Shown here: piece after piece, positions 11,657 to 23,975 of the stretch | Layout of the letters: every line of letters begins with the position of its first letter | How positions within the stretch are numbered: position 1 is the first letter of the stretch | Source of the DNA: Pratylenchus scribneri | Taxonomy: Eukaryota; Nematoda; Chromadorea; Rhabditida; Pratylenchidae | Assembly: GCA_030063045.1 (NCBI GenBank) | Contig: JAQSEB010000059.1 | Span: 930,001-994,000 of the forward strand | Direction of reading: 5' to 3' | Length of the DNA: 64,000 bases | Notes under the pieces: generated by a model | The model's input: only the letters and a program-made list of their open reading frames with translations | Databases searched by the model: none | Told to the model about the DNA's origin: nothing | Translations under genes and position numbers: made by a program

Positions 11657-11799
11657 TTGATGTATTCGAGTTTCGAGATGTAGGCTTGGCGTGACAAGTC
11701 AAAATGTTCTCCCCAATGCTTAATCCATTCAAAGCTGTTACGAATATTCAACGAGTAAAACGTCGAAAAATTTCGACCTACAGAAGAGAGGTGGTACCT

Positions 11800-11920
11800 T
11801 AACTTTTGCCTACATTTAGTTCTCGGGTTCGAACCCGCTCAATGTCCAATAATTTTTTCGGGCTTGGTTTTCAATTTTTATACATTGTTGAATACATTTC
11901 TAAACCAAAAAAATATTTAA
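11800..11920 (+). mobile_element. tRNA-like SINE, 3' part
   Basis: Contains tctcgggttcgaacccgctc, aatgtccaataattttttcg, ggcttggttttcaatttt and ctaaaccaaaaaa, the family's standard order. It lies between the small gene and the KLHL18-like gene. Confidence 0.65.
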
Positions 11921-12110
11921 AAATTTTCGACCTAAAGATAAGACTAAGTTTTGCAAAATTTATCGAATTCGATCACAGAAGAAAATCTATTTATTCGAGA
12001 TTTGTTTGTCATTTTTATAAAAAAAAAAAAGATTGATGATAATATATATGAATTAAAATATGATTTATGGGTTTAATTTAATGTTTAAGAAATTCTCCTC
12101 CATTCATTCT

Positions 12111-15100
12111 TCATTCCATTTGGTCATTTTCCCTCTTCATCATTGCCGAAGATGATGTGCCTTCTCCTCGCATCATATAAGGTCGTTTCAAATTCCTCTC
12201 CTTCTCCCCCTTCTTTTTGGGTCTTGACATATTCGGGACCACAACGGCGCCAACTCCCTTAAATATAGGGAAAATATTGCAATAATTTATTATAAAATTT
12301 TTGAATAACCCCTTCATGTCCGACCAAATTTGCTCCAAATTCCCATTGATTTTTGGCCGGATTGTAAATTTCCATTGAAATTAAGTTGTTTTCACCATCT
12401 ATTAAGATTTATAATTCAAAAATGGAAGGAAAAGCATACCGTAACCGCCTATGGCATAAAGTAGATTCCCATTGGTGACCAGAGAAACGCGGGCCCTGCA
12501 CAAATTCATTGGAGCAATCGTCGACCATACATTCGTGTCCGGGTCGTAAACCTTAAAATTAATTGGATAAATAAGTGATGTTTAGATATTTACCTCAGCG
12601 CTTCGGAGAAAGTTTCCATCGTGATAGCCTTAAATTAAAATTTATTTAAAAAAATTTTGATTTATTAAAAACCTCCAACAACATATATTTTGTTCAGATA
12701 GGAGGTGGCAGCGAGTCGACCTAAATTAATTCAGATGAACATTGAATTTGATAATATCAGTGAATTTGAATTCTGTTTTTTTTGGTCTAATGATTGTGTT
12801 TCTCCCAGAAATGTATGGTAAAAGTAAAACTAAGTCCAAAAAAATTATTGGACTTTAAGCGGATTCGAACCCGAGACCTAATTAAGGGTTACAAAAGTTA
12901 AGGTCTCTAGGTCTAAATTTCAAAAAAAATATTTTAAATTTTTCTTTAAAAAATCTGGTCAATATTAAGCCTAGCCCTGATCCAACCCTTAAGTCTTTAT
13001 CCATTTTACAGCACATTTCTAGGTGCACTATGGACTATGCAATCATTCAACCAAAAAACCTGTCCCCAAAACACGCTAAAATCTAGCCAAAAATTTTATT
13101 ATACATCTTGGCTGTTGCATTGGTTGCACAGTGGTCCAACGTTCAACCACCGGGTCATAGCATTCCACACTGTTGAATATTTGTAGGCCATTGTGACCGC
13201 CGATGACTTAAAACCATTTTTAATTATATTAAAATTCCCAAAATTTAACCATAAATCAGTCCCTTCACAATTGCAATTCCAGCTGCACATCGTTTTGAGA
13301 GCATTGGTGGTTTCTTACAAAATAAACATAATTACTTATTTATTAAAATTGAAAAACCATTGTCCATTCTTGGTGCTTTATTTCAAGCGATTCCACTGAA
13401 TCTCTGGAATATGATTAAATTATTAATTAGAATTTAAATATATATTAATTTAATTACAATGCACTCGAGCCATCGTATCCTCCAATGACGAAAACACTCT
13501 GAAAATTTATTATTAATGAATTCGAAAATGTGGCTTTTGTGCGTTCCACCGAAAAAGGTCGTTTTTATTTTGTCCAAACCGGTTTAGGTTTAAAACATTT
13601 CGACCAAACCGGTTTTGATTTGAAGGATTAAACCCCAAAAAACCAGTTTCATAAAATCCTTTAACGAATCTTAAACTAATTAAATGACTTTTTTTCGATG
13701 AAAACACAAAAGTTTTAATCCATAAACACCACTTACTTCACCCAATGCAATTGCGCACATTGCAGATCTTCTTTTATGGAGTGATGAAATCTTTAAAAAT
13801 TTAGAACAAAATAAAAAAATAAAATTTGTAATCATACCTGAGTCCAATTGCCGGTTTTTGTGTCGAAAACCTGCAAATAATGAACATTTAATGGGCAATG
13901 GGTACAAAAAGTTGTTTACTTCCGCACAACGAAGCCTAAAAAATCAAATTAATTTTAATTCCATTATTGGGAAAAAACCTCTCAACGCCATTGTAACCGC
14001 CAACCGCGTAAATTTTCCCATCGGAAACGGCCACACCAACTCGAGTCCTTTGCGAAAGCATCGGTTTTGTCTGTGTCCATCGTTTAATCGCCGGATCATA
14101 GATTTCAACGGCCGAGGGGGAAGGTTGGATTTGATTGATGCCGCCCATCGCGTAGATTAAGCCGGGCATTTCCGTGCACATTCTTAAATAATTATAATTT
14201 TATTTAAAGCAATTTAAATGTGAAAACCTATTCGTTGTTTTGAATATTGTGTTAAAATCTCTGCGTCTCTCGGGAATTAAATGCTAAAAAAATTTCAGTT
14301 AAAATTAGGGTTAAAAATATGCATACGAAATTTTTTGCTTGATCCACCAAATCTCGGCATTCCAATGAATTCCAAATTCTGAAAATTAACAAAATTAGTG
14401 CTTTCGGCACATTGGTCAATGGTCAATTAGATTAGAGCTAGATTTAAGCTGATTAATTTTTTTTTTGAAGATTTTAGACCTTAAAGAGAGAACCTAAATT
14501 CAGCAACATTTAGGTCTGAGGTTCGAATACGCTCAGAGTCCATATTTTGGCTTTCACTTTTATGCATTTTTATACACTCTACACTGCATTTCTAGACTAA
14601 ATAGTTTTTAAACCAAATTGCTATATGTACTATGTTACTAAATTTTATAAAATTTAAATCAAATAAAAAAACGAACAATGGGTTTTTTGAAATTTCATCA
14701 ATGAGAAATTGTGGACGAAGAAGAGGCATCCGAACGACAGTCAACAGTCTAAATAATAAAATTAAAAACAATTAATCGTTTTAAAATTGTACTTTGGTGC
14801 GAGAACATGCCGGGTGGCCACATCGAATTCCAACCAATGAATGACGGCCTCAAAAACCCTCTCTTCCGAATCCACGTGGAGTTGGTCCCAGTCAAGAATG
14901 TGCATTAGGGTGGCAAAATCGAGTGCGGCAAATTCATCGGTTTTGGACACGAAAATGAATTGCCTTTGGATGAAGCAATCCGTTTCGATGACGACTAAAA
15001 TTTTTTGGGGGGTTTTAACAATTTATTTAATGTTTTTTTTTTAAATTTACCTTGTGGAATATTGTATTTAATGGCAAAGCTCCTTATTGAGAATACATTC

Positions 15101-16475
15101 CGTTCATTTATTCGCGATTTCAGAATGTCTGCACATAAATTTGATAGAATTGTGAGTTGCAAATAATCCTAAAGTTGTAAATTATTAGTAAATAATTTGA
15201 TGAAATTAAAAAATACCGCTGCTTTCAGCACTCGCTCAATGTTGTTTGAAGTCAATTTGATTCGTCCGGTATATGCAAAATTTATAATTGATTCCATTGT
15301 ATCGGCGTCAATGTCTAAAAAATTATTTAAATATTTTTGTGAAGAATGCAATTGAGAGCACTTTCTCTTTATCGAAGATTCATGAGAGCGTTTTCTCTTC
15401 ACCGTGAACGTAGAATGAAGAGAAAGTGCTCTCCTAAACCTAGAATGGGTACTAGTAGTACAATTTACGGGATGGAAGGGAAAAGGGATGATGAAGATGA
15501 AGGAGAAGATGATGATAAAGAAGAAGATGATGATAAAGAAGAAGATGAAGAAGATGATGATAAAGAAGAAGATGAAGAAGATGATGAAGAGGATGATGAA
15601 TAAGAAGATGATAAAGAAGATCATTCTCATCCTCGGCTTCATCTCTTCTTCTTCTTTATCATCATCATCCTTTTTCCTTTCCCCCGTAAACTGCACTAAT
15701 ACCCTGGAATGAAGAGAAAGTGCTCTCCTAATAGTAAATATTTACTTGGCAAGCGGATTCTATCAGAGCGAGCCTCGACCATATCGGTTGTGAACATAAC
15801 CTTAAAAATATTTATTCAATATTCATCGATGATTGACTAAAAAACCTTGAAAAATGGAATGGTTGAGGCCAGTACAACTCGGTGGACTCTGAATTCGGTA
15901 TCACCAATTTCCAGAGTGACATCCATTAAATGGCCATTGTTTCGCAAATCTTTGAAGCATGAAAACGCGGCCGTTGCCAATTCATCCGAACATTCAATCC
16001 ATTTTATGTCCTCAAGGTCCTCGGAAGTTAGTGCAATGTTAACTTAAAATTTTTGGTTAAAAAGTGAATTTAGTATTTATTTGGTGAAAAAAAAATAAAA
16101 ATAGTGAAGAACGTAGCGTTTCAATGGTTTATCCTAAACCCAAACCATATAGCCTATACCCAATTGAATATAGCTGGTCAAAGATGGACGCATTGAATGG
16201 CATATAATTTTTAATTTGTTATGGTTTGGTCAAAAATTAAAGGGTATTAAACGGTTTAAACCCATTTTGGTTTAATGATTCAAAACTGAGTTGGAATTGT
16301 TAAACCTAAGCCAAAAAATTAAATGATGCGTCTTGACGAGATTTATTGATTGGGTATGCGGTTTATGGGTTTAGGTTTTAAACCATTGAACCGTTATACT
16401 CTTTTTACTTTTTTTCAACGTTTCTTCGCCATTTAAGAATTAAAATTTACGTGATAGTTCCTGCTCTTTTGACAT
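12111..16475 (-). CDS. KLHL18-like BTB-BACK-Kelch protein (cullin-3 adaptor)
   Basis: The start codon is at 16475-16473 (MSKEQELS) and the stop at 12113-12111. The first exons encode a BTB domain (HLMDVTLEIGDTEFRVHRVV, then VMFTTDMVEARSDRIRLP and MESIINFAYTGRIKL). BACK-type helices follow (EEFAAL-like EFAALDFATLMHILDWDQL; EERVFEAVIHWLEF). The link HLIPERRRDFNTIF is as in human KLHL18. Kelch blades include GLIYAMGG, YAVGGYNGVERL, GGHNGLQIFNSVECYDPVV, KIYVVGGYHDGNF and LYAIGGYDGENNLISMEIYN. Order and motifs match KLHL18 better than other KLHL proteins I know. The known role of the family is substrate recruitment to CUL3-RING ubiquitin ligase. The exons are small and numerous, so internal boundaries here are approximate; one intron contains a large purine-rich repeat. 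Confidence 0.88.
12840..12910 (-). mobile_element. tRNA-like SINE fragment, reverse orientation
   Basis: Reads ggactttaagcggattcgaacccgagacct on the plus strand, the reverse complement of the family's B-box and 'ggtcc' body word. It lies in an intron of the KLHL18-like gene. Confidence 0.6.
14475..14600 (+). mobile_element. tRNA-like SINE, diverged copy
   Basis: Contains ggtctgaggttcgaatacgc, cagagtccatattt and ctttcacttttatgcattttt, then the ctagactaaa end word. It is antisense to the host gene, inside an intron. Confidence 0.6.
15349..15735. repeat. Palindromic GAAGATGATG repeat flanked by direct repeats
   Basis: An intron of the KLHL18-like gene carries about 150 bp of gaagatgatgataaagaa-type repeat, then its approximate reverse complement (tcatcatcatcctttttcc). 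Both sides extend into matching unique words (tttacgggatggaaggg against ccctttccc...gtaaa). The 20-odd bp direct repeat aatgaagagaaagtgctctc occurs on each side, at about 15414 and 15709. The open frames through it encode only Asp/Glu/Lys or Ile/Phe runs and are not genes. Confidence 0.75.
16118..16400. mobile_element. 46-bp-unit MITE, single-unit copy
   Basis: The left end reads tatacccaattgaatata then agctggtcaaagatggacgc and attgaatggcatataa. The right end carries the inverted counterpart gatgcgtcttgacgag and gattgggtatgcggtt. One internal unit (attaaagggtattaaacggt, tttaaacccattttggttt) sits between. It lies within the first intron of the KLHL18-like gene. Confidence 0.7.
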
Positions 16476-16639
16476 TGTTTTCGAATCTAAGTAAATAAAT
16501 AAATAAATGAATTTAAACAACATCAAAAATATTTAAACAAATGATAAAACATGATTAATTAATTGACATTCAAACAAAATAGTAATTAATTTATTCAAAT
16601 AAGTAGAAAAGTACAAAAATGGTGAAAAATGGAAAATTA

Positions 16640-18924
16640 TTAAACTTCAAGGAATTCAGAGAGAATTTCAAAATCGTCTGCATCCAATCCCAATGCCTGA
16701 TGCACTGTTTCACTGCTCACAACATCCTTTGGCTGCGCTCCCAATTCAACAATATTTGTGCTCAATTCCTGTGCAATTTCATTGGCCAGCGATATTTCCT
16801 CTCCGTTTGGTTGCAAAGAATTGGTCAATGTGGTTGGGGGTGGCCGGCTTAATCGTTCATTCTGCATTGTTGCCAGTTCCTATAATTAAAAATTATTTTT
16901 AATTTGATATTTTATTTCAAAACCGAAAGCATTTTCCCAGTCCTGTGGAGTCGTCCATTCATTGAAGATGTTTCTTCCTTAAATAAATCACAATTAATAT
17001 ACTTTTTTCATTAAATGGAAAACCTTTTCTGCAGTTTTTCCTTCCAGCTGGGCTATGGTTTTGCTATGCTCGCCATCCGTTATTTCCTAAATAAAAATTA
17101 TTTCAAATTGTAAAATTCAAATAGTAAAATTACATTTAACATTTCCTCAACAAAATTATATGCTTCATCGCCAGCATTTTCAACCATTTGCCGCATCGAA
17201 AATACATTGGAAACATTGTCCCTGTCGCCATAACAAGAAATGAGCAGATCGCTGTCTAAAAATGGAAAATTTTTCCTATTAAAAAATAATTAAAAAAAAC
17301 CTACCTCTTTTTGAGAGTGTTGCCCAAGTTGAATCAAATTGTGGGGCAAAAGAGGCGAATGGGCCATGATTTGTGTATGAAATTGGATAGTCCTGCGCGA
17401 TTGTAGGCTCAAATGGAGTGCAAATTCCGGGGGTGCCCTTGTCCAATGGCTTCAAATAATCACCCAATTTTAGCTGTTTTGTTTCTTCGCCAGGGGCAGC
17501 GGTCAACACATTCAGCGCAATGGCACCATCACGATTATCCTTAAAATTAAAATTTTAAGCAATTATTTTAAAGAAAGAATAGTTGAATAAATTATAAATT
17601 ATATCAGTGAATTTTTTGGAAATTTTATATTCTGGAATTAAATAATATTGTTTACTTACCAAATAAGCAAGATGGCAATTCGGGCGGCGAGTAGTTAATC
17701 GATTCTAAATAAATTTAAATAAAAAATTAAATAAAATTAATTCATTCATACTTTTATTATTTTCGCAGAAGTCTGGACAATTTCATTCGAATTCATTGTG
17801 TCCCTAAAACATAATCATTCATCATTAATAAATTATTTGAATAAAACCCCTCACTTTATCATTGATCGCATTTTCTCTCGTTCACGTTCTTTTTGCAATT
17901 CCTGTCGGCTCTTTTCTTTATTTATGCGTGTTTGTAAATTCAGTCCAAGTTTTTCGGTCGGTATTTCTCTTCCAAATGGCAATGAATAGACCAAATATTT
18001 CAAATAATTTTCCGATAAATAATATCGCGCCAGGGTTGCCAATTTTTGGGCGGCCAGAAAAAATAAACTGCCTGGGCTATTGTAAATTTGTGCATTGTTT
18101 GTGATCAGCTCCACATCGGAACGGAATTCGTCAAATTGTTCGTAGAGATTTTGTTCTATTTTGTCGCGGATTGTTGAAAAGTCCATTGGATTTTCGATAA
18201 CTTCCCGATAATCTGGGGCATCCTCACTTAAATTTGAATATTATAAATTTACTGAAATTTTAAATGAAAAATTACTCTGTGACGGGTTGCGTGAAATAGC
18301 CTTCCGGATCTTTTAGAACGAGCTTTCGCAAAATATTCTCACAAAACAGTTGAAATGGGGTCAATGTTTCCGGCGGAGGCCTGGACTTTGGCAGTGGTTT
18401 ATCCGCTTCTTTGTCTTCTTTCGGATTTGATTTTTGCACTTCATCGCCCTCTTCCTTATTATCATTCTCATCTTCATCCAGTAATTCACCCTTTAAATGT
18501 TTTTTTTTTAAATAAAAGTTGAAATTATAATTACTTCTCGGTCCTTGCGTTCGGCCAACAATTTTTCTCTTCGTTCCGCTTTTCTCTTGGCTTTCAGCCC
18601 TTGATCCGTAAGTCGAATTCTTCTCTTCTTTCTTCGTTTCACGGCAGCAGGTTTTGATGAACTTGTGGACTCTTCAGCTGGTTTTGTTGTTTCCTCTTCT
18701 TCTCCATCTTCATCTGCGGTTTTTGTACCCTCATCCTCGTCTCCGCTTTCTTCAGTGTCATGCGAATTCAATGCGCGCTTCCTGTCATTCCGGGTGAGGT
18801 CTTTTACCACTAAATAATAATTGGATTTCTTCAATCATTCAAATTTAAATATACCGGCACTCCGCATTGTCGGTGGTGCTCCCAATAATCTTCTTGATGA
18901 AGAAACAATGTTCATCATTGACAT
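16640..18924 (-). CDS. BRD7/BRD9-type bromodomain protein (SWI/SNF subunit)
   Basis: The start is at 18924-18922 (MSMMNIVSSSRRLLG) and the stop at 16642-16640. The N-terminus is acidic then Lys/Arg-rich (VKRRKKRRIRL). A bromodomain follows: ETLTPFQLFCENILRKL, PMDFSTIRDKIEQNLYEQFD and ITNNAQIYNSPGSLFFLAA, which includes the acetyl-lysine-reading Asn (IYN). After it come segments specific to BRD7/9: KLGDYLKP, FASFAPQFDSTWATLSK and the C-terminal QNERLSRPPP, equivalent to QNERLSTRPPP in BRD7. The N-terminal region is shorter than in vertebrates. The family is a subunit of PBAF/ncBAF chromatin remodelers (swsn-9 in C. elegans). Many short exons with GT-AG introns. Confidence 0.88.
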
Positions 18925-19820
18925 TGCTCGGGGGGATTCCTCTTTCCGATTTAATTTATTCTTCTCAAAAATTGGATAATCAAATAAATAAAGCTATCTA
19001 TAAATTATAAAATTTTTATATTTTTCCTAACAATTTTGGTGGATTTAATAAAGCACTTTGAAACTTAAACCAAAGCTTAATACCAATTTCATTTTTGGTT
19101 TAATTATATGACGAAAAAGTTTTTAATTTGGTTTACTAGCGCGTCGCGCTTCGTTTCCGTGTTTTGTTAGCGCTTATCGGCGGATCGGTATCGGTCGGTT
19201 TTGGATGCGCGTCACGTACGTATCACGTTGTTTCTTTCACTTATATCTTATATGTAAATATTTAAGACATTTTATCCAAACCGGTTTAAAATATTTTATG
19301 TAAATTGCAAACCGGTTTTCTTCTGTTATTTTATTTTACAGGGATTAAACCAATAACTAATGATGATATCGGATTTAGCATATTAAAAAGCCAAAAAAAT
19401 GTAAATTTTAAACCAGCAAAAAACGGTTTAACTGAACGAAATGTTTTATTAAATATTTCTCGTTTATTTATCAAAAATAAAAATAATTCGGAATAAAAAT
19501 AAATAAAAATTTCAATGGTTTTAAATAGTACAATTTTTCATGTTTATATTATATACAATTTTTATATCCGCATCTGTTTTGTTTGAGAATTCATTGCCAT
19601 CAACTGAAATAAAAAATGGAAAAATAAATGCAAAAAAAAGTAAAAAATGGACTTACCCTCTCCGCCACTCTACTTTAATCCAATTTGTGATGTTCAAATA
19701 TTTCCGGAGGATGCCAAAGAACCATCAACTGCTGGCGCTCGAAGAAATTCGATTTATGAAACTGCCAATTTCCTCGATTGAAATTGCTGCAAATTTTGAT
19801 GATTTTAATATCAATTAAAA
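18925..19820. other. Intergenic region with AAACC-rich repeat relics
   Basis: The spacer contains words such as ccaaaccggtttaaaa and accggttttcttctg that resemble the 46-bp-unit MITE family, plus a short GC-rich patch (gcgcgtcgcgcttcg, about 19140-19230). Open frames at 19305 and 19540 (+) show no domain. On the minus strand at 19690-19790 a short open stretch (WHPPEIFEHHKLD) could be an unassigned terminal exon of the SMG5-like gene, but I found no splice phase that connects it. Confidence 0.4.
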
Positions 19821-22000
19821 TTAATTCTGACCAGAATATTTTTTCGTCTGTTCCTCTTCTTTGGTGTATTCCTTTTTGCCATCTTCGGTTGTTAAAATTG
19901 TCATAAATAGTGTTTGCTTGTCCAGAAGATTCTTTTCTGATAAAAAATTTAGGCTTTCACCGATGAAACTTTTGCCAGTGTGCTGCAGCATTCGGACACG
20001 ACCAGTTTGAATTGAATTTTGAATCCATCTAAAATAATTCAATCTGTATTATTATTCAACGAAAGAAAAACCTGATTGCTTCTCTTGCATTTGAATTTTC
20101 TTTTTTGATCTTATCCAGCTTTGTGAGTACGGCACGAGCCACAATAATTGTCATTGTTTGACGTGAGCTTATTAGCTTCTCAACGGAGGACAATCGATTG
20201 AGGAAGCAAAATTGATCGGGTGAAATATAAACGGGAATTTTTTCGGTCCTTGCATTCTTTAAAAACATTCGAATTAATTAATTAACTTAAAAACCAACCA
20301 ATTCATTCACATGGGTCAGATGCAATTTTGTGATATTTTCAACAATTTGCCTTTCCTTCTCGCCGTTTGCATTTGTTAATTTAAAATATTTCTCATAGAT
20401 AATTCCCAATTTGTGTTCGGCAATAATTGTCTTCAAAAAATGAGCCAGCACCATTGCCATTGAATTTTCATCCACAAATTCATTCATAAATTGTTTCCCA
20501 TTTAGCCAATTTAAAAGCATCTTTTTCGGCACCAATTCATTGGATTCCATTTGAGGTTTTATTAAATTGTTTGGCAGTTCATTCAGTAAATCCACAAATG
20601 ATCGAAGCAAATTTTGGAATTGCTTAAATTTATTAATTAAAAATATTAGATAATTAAATGTACCAATTTAATCGAAACTGACAACTTTTTGGCCAGAAAG
20701 TGTTCACCACAATTGTTCAAAAATTCTCCAACAATTATTGCCGCCATCCAAATTGTTTTTTGTTGAGTTGGCATTGTTGCGGAAGAAGAGGTTCCACTTT
20801 CTTCTTCCTCTTCATCCGACGATTCATCTTCCGAATCCGATGAATTTTTGTTCCTTCGTCTTCGTTTTGTGTCCATTTCCAAATCATCGTCTTCATTTAT
20901 TAACTTTCTCGACTCATCAATGAGTAGAATCAATTTTTGGCAGAGGAATGAAGCAATGTAACGAAATTGTTCATCGGTGGCTGAAATAATGAATATAATA
21001 AAATCATAAAAATTTTCAAAAATAACCTTCATTTCGAAAAGCATATAATGCCGCCATTGAACACATTTGAATTATTTTTGTTTTGATCAGACAATCATCA
21101 CATCCATCAAACATTTTATCAAATTCTTTGCGAGAATTTTCAAACAAAAGTCGGCTAAAAATGTATCAATTATTTTATTTAATTGAATAATTTGGATTAC
21201 TTGAATTCAAACATTGAAATGATTAGTGAATATAGTGGACTGCATTTTTCTCTTTCAAATTGCGATTCTTCCATAATCTTGATATTCCGAATTGACAGTG
21301 TTGCTTGTGCCTTTTGAATTGATGAACGGAGGAAATAAAATAATGCTTCCATTGGAGAGCGTTCCTTCACCAAAAGTCCCAGCAAATTAAAAGGTCGGCC
21401 ATCGTTGATGTCATTCAAAATTGCTTTCATATAACATTTTTCGGCCACATCAAAATCACGTTGATCTTTCCCACAAAGTTCATAGCAATATCGGTAAAGA
21501 TCGCCAAGGTTAATAATCAGCATAAATTGCATATCTTGGAATTGAGTCAGCAAATTCGACACCTCATTCACGCCTTTTGAAATGAATTTTTTGAGCATAG
21601 CCTGATCCTCATCGTCCAATTTTTCGAAAGATTTATAGAAACATATTGGTTCATAGATATAGTGCCTCCAGAAAATTTCCAATGCTTCACGTCGAAATTG
21701 TGAAAATTTGGCCAATTTTAAACATTCCATTTTCAGCCTGAATTTTTAATTTTTGGATTTAATTGTTCAATAAAAAAATACCAATTTCGTCGTTGCAAAG
21801 TTGTTTTATCCATAAAAATTTCTTCAACTGTTTCAAATTGTTCCCCTTTGCTTGATAAATCTTTTGATAGGCTTTTTAGTTTTCTAAAAAATCAACAACT
21901 TTTGATTAAAAAATGTTAAAAATTTTTACCGAAGTAAATTCAATGCATCCTGCGAATTTTGTTCAACCATATTTTCTTTTTGTAGTTGATGATCTGCCAT
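19821..22000 (-). CDS. smg-5: SMG5-like nonsense-mediated decay factor
   Basis: The start is at 22000-21998 (MADHQLQKENMVEQNS) and the stop at 19823-19821. The N-terminal half has the EST1/14-3-3-like helical region: FWRHYIYEPICFYKSFEKL, then NLGDLYRYCYELCGKDQRDF and AEKCYMKAILNDINDGRPFN, the TPR-like order seen in SMG5/6/7. A Glu/Ser-rich insert (SDSEDESSDEEEEE) follows. The C-terminus is a PIN-type domain: KIPVYISPDQFCFLNRL, TIIVARAVLTKLDKIKK, ANAAIR-like NAREAIRFFFR. Where active SMG6-type PIN domains have an acidic residue (ELDGL), this protein has KLDKI, fitting the catalytically dead PIN of SMG5. SMG5 recruits phosphatase and decay factors to phosphorylated UPF1. The SMG5 call over SMG6 rests on that and on size; the C-terminal end is uncertain. 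Confidence 0.8.
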
Positions 22001-22951
22001 TTTCTAAAATCTAATGATTTGATAATTTATTAGGTTGGAAAAATTCTTGAACTATCTGCAAAAGATAATATAAATACACTGACTTTCATTCTTTATACCC
22101 TTTATTATAGCCTTTACCGCAATAACGTATTGATTTATCGATTGTAAAAATTCTTATCGATTTTTTATACAGTATTGGTATATAGGTAGTATACAAAGAA
22201 TTCGAAAGAAAGGAATGGTGTGTTCAAGTTTAGTTTAACCAATTTTAAATGAGTTTTAAAACCGTAAGATGGTCTAACCGGTTTAATATGCCTTAATTTT
22301 GACCAAACCACGATAATTTTTTTTCCAATCCACCGATTGCGTACATGTACAGGGTTTTTATAGGGGTCTAGGAAACCATTGATTGATGAATCACTATTTT
22401 GCCATTTTTAATGTTTTTTTCCACCAAATAAAAAATACTACCCATAAATAAATTGATTAAATTTACCATTATAGTCTAGCTTTTTTTTTGTACCAATTTC
22501 AATTTCTAGGTTTACAGAACTTATTATTAAGATATAATGTAGGATTAATCCTATTTTTTTCCATTATCGATTTAATCACGATCCGATCTACAAATTGAAA
22601 AAGCATTTTTATAGAATTTGGGGTCAAGTAGTGAGTGGGGAGTGGGGACCATAGAAAAATACAGTCCAATAATGATGATGATGTCGTTGCTCATTGTCCA
22701 AAGCGTCGCGTGTAAATGAATGACTAATGAATAATTATTCTCCTCTGAATACTTTGAGAGGAGCGGGGTATTTATTTTAGCATAGGCCTGCATGAATAGA
22801 AATTCTTCAAATAAATCATTCATTTTTTAATTTACAAAATACATTCCCACATATTTTTTCTCAAATTTATCATTTCCAGCAAATAAAGAAGAGCTTAAAA
22901 TTAAACAATATTTCAATTCCATCAACAAATATTTATTGATATTATTCGAAA
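22001..22951. other. Divergent promoter region between SMG5 and cofilin genes
   Basis: AT-rich spacer with degenerate AAACCGGTTT words near 22240-22320. A tttccag followed by AT-rich sequence at about 22879 could be a trans-splice acceptor for the cofilin mRNA; this is inference. No gene was seen. Confidence 0.45.
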
Positions 22952-23577
22952 ATGTCCTCCGGCGTCCAAGTCAATGCGGAATGTCAAAATGCATTTCAAC
23001 AACTGTCGGAAGGGAAGCGATACCGCTACATCATCTACAAAATTGTGGACAAGGAAGTCATCGTGGAAGCGGCTGTAACGGCGGAAGATGTATTCACTTT
23101 AATTTAACAACAAAAATCAATTAAAAATTTAGATCGGAATAACCGAAGACAGTTATGAGGACAATTCAAAGGCAGCTTACGAAATCTTCGTCAAGGATCT
23201 CAAAGACAAGACCGATGGCTTTCAGGACTGTCGTTATGCCGTGTTCGACTTCAAATTCCAAACTCATCGTCCCGGGGCCGGCACATCGAAAATGGACAAA
23301 ATTGTCTTTATCCAGGTTTTTCTAGTGAATTAAACAAATTTTAACATTAAATTTTATAGTTATGCCCAGATGGTGCATCAATCAAGAAGAAGATGTTGTA
23401 CGCTTCGTCCGCATCCGCAATAAAAGCATCGCTGGGAACCGCCAAGATTTTGCAATTCCAAGTAAAAATCAAAACTTTAGGTTTTTCTCTAAATTAATTC
23501 TTAAGGTTTCGGACGAGTCAGAAATTGCGCACAAAGAATTGCTGAGCAAGCTCAACGACAAATACCGCGACAATTGA
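22952..23577 (+). CDS. unc-60: ADF/cofilin (164 aa)
   Basis: Four exons (22952-23089, 23133-23315, 23360-23461, 23506-23577) join in phase 0. The protein starts MSSGVQVNAECQNAFQQLSE and has the ADF-homology features: the N-terminal SSGV, YRYIIYKIVDKEVIVE, DCRYAVFDFKFQTHRPG, and the actin-binding long helix KKKMLYASSASAIKASLG. Length is normal for cofilin. The protein severs and depolymerises actin filaments in the cytoplasm. The symbol is given by homology to the C. elegans gene; which of its two isoforms this corresponds to cannot be said. The gene is followed by APC10 on the same strand about 400 bp later, too far for a tight operon. Confidence 0.95.
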
Positions 23578-23847
23578 ATGGCTTACTTGATGAAGTGATG
23601 ATGAAGAGGACTAGAAGAATTGATGATGATGTATGGATGGATGGAATGCATTTCGCCCCACTTAATTTTATGCGCGATTGATCCCTCCCACACTTTCTTT
23701 TTGTTTTTGATTTATTTAAAAATTATCCACCAACCTCTCCTCCTTTCCACTTTTTTTTGACCAACACATTCATCTGTTCTATGTACCGTGCAGATTTTCA
23801 CTTGGGACAATTAAAATTCATTCCATTTGTTGGTTGATGATTGATTT

Positions 23848-23853
23848 AATAAA
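23848..23853 (+). terminator. Poly(A) signal of the cofilin gene
   Basis: An aataaa hexamer about 270 bp after the cofilin stop codon and 120 bp before the APC10 start is the best canonical signal in the spacer. Confidence 0.5.
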
Positions 23854-23975
23854 ATAATTTGCTTAATAATTGATTTCGTAAATTTATTCCACATCAAGTT
23901 TAATCCAACAAAACTATAAAATTCCTTTCAATTTTGTGCATAATTTATGTTCAAATAATTGTGAATAGCACAAAA

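Noticed and set aside
15169..15696. 175-codon frame of Ile/Phe runs and its antisense Asp/Glu frame
   Set aside because: Translation of a simple GAAGATGATG repeat running into true KLHL18 exons; not a separate gene.
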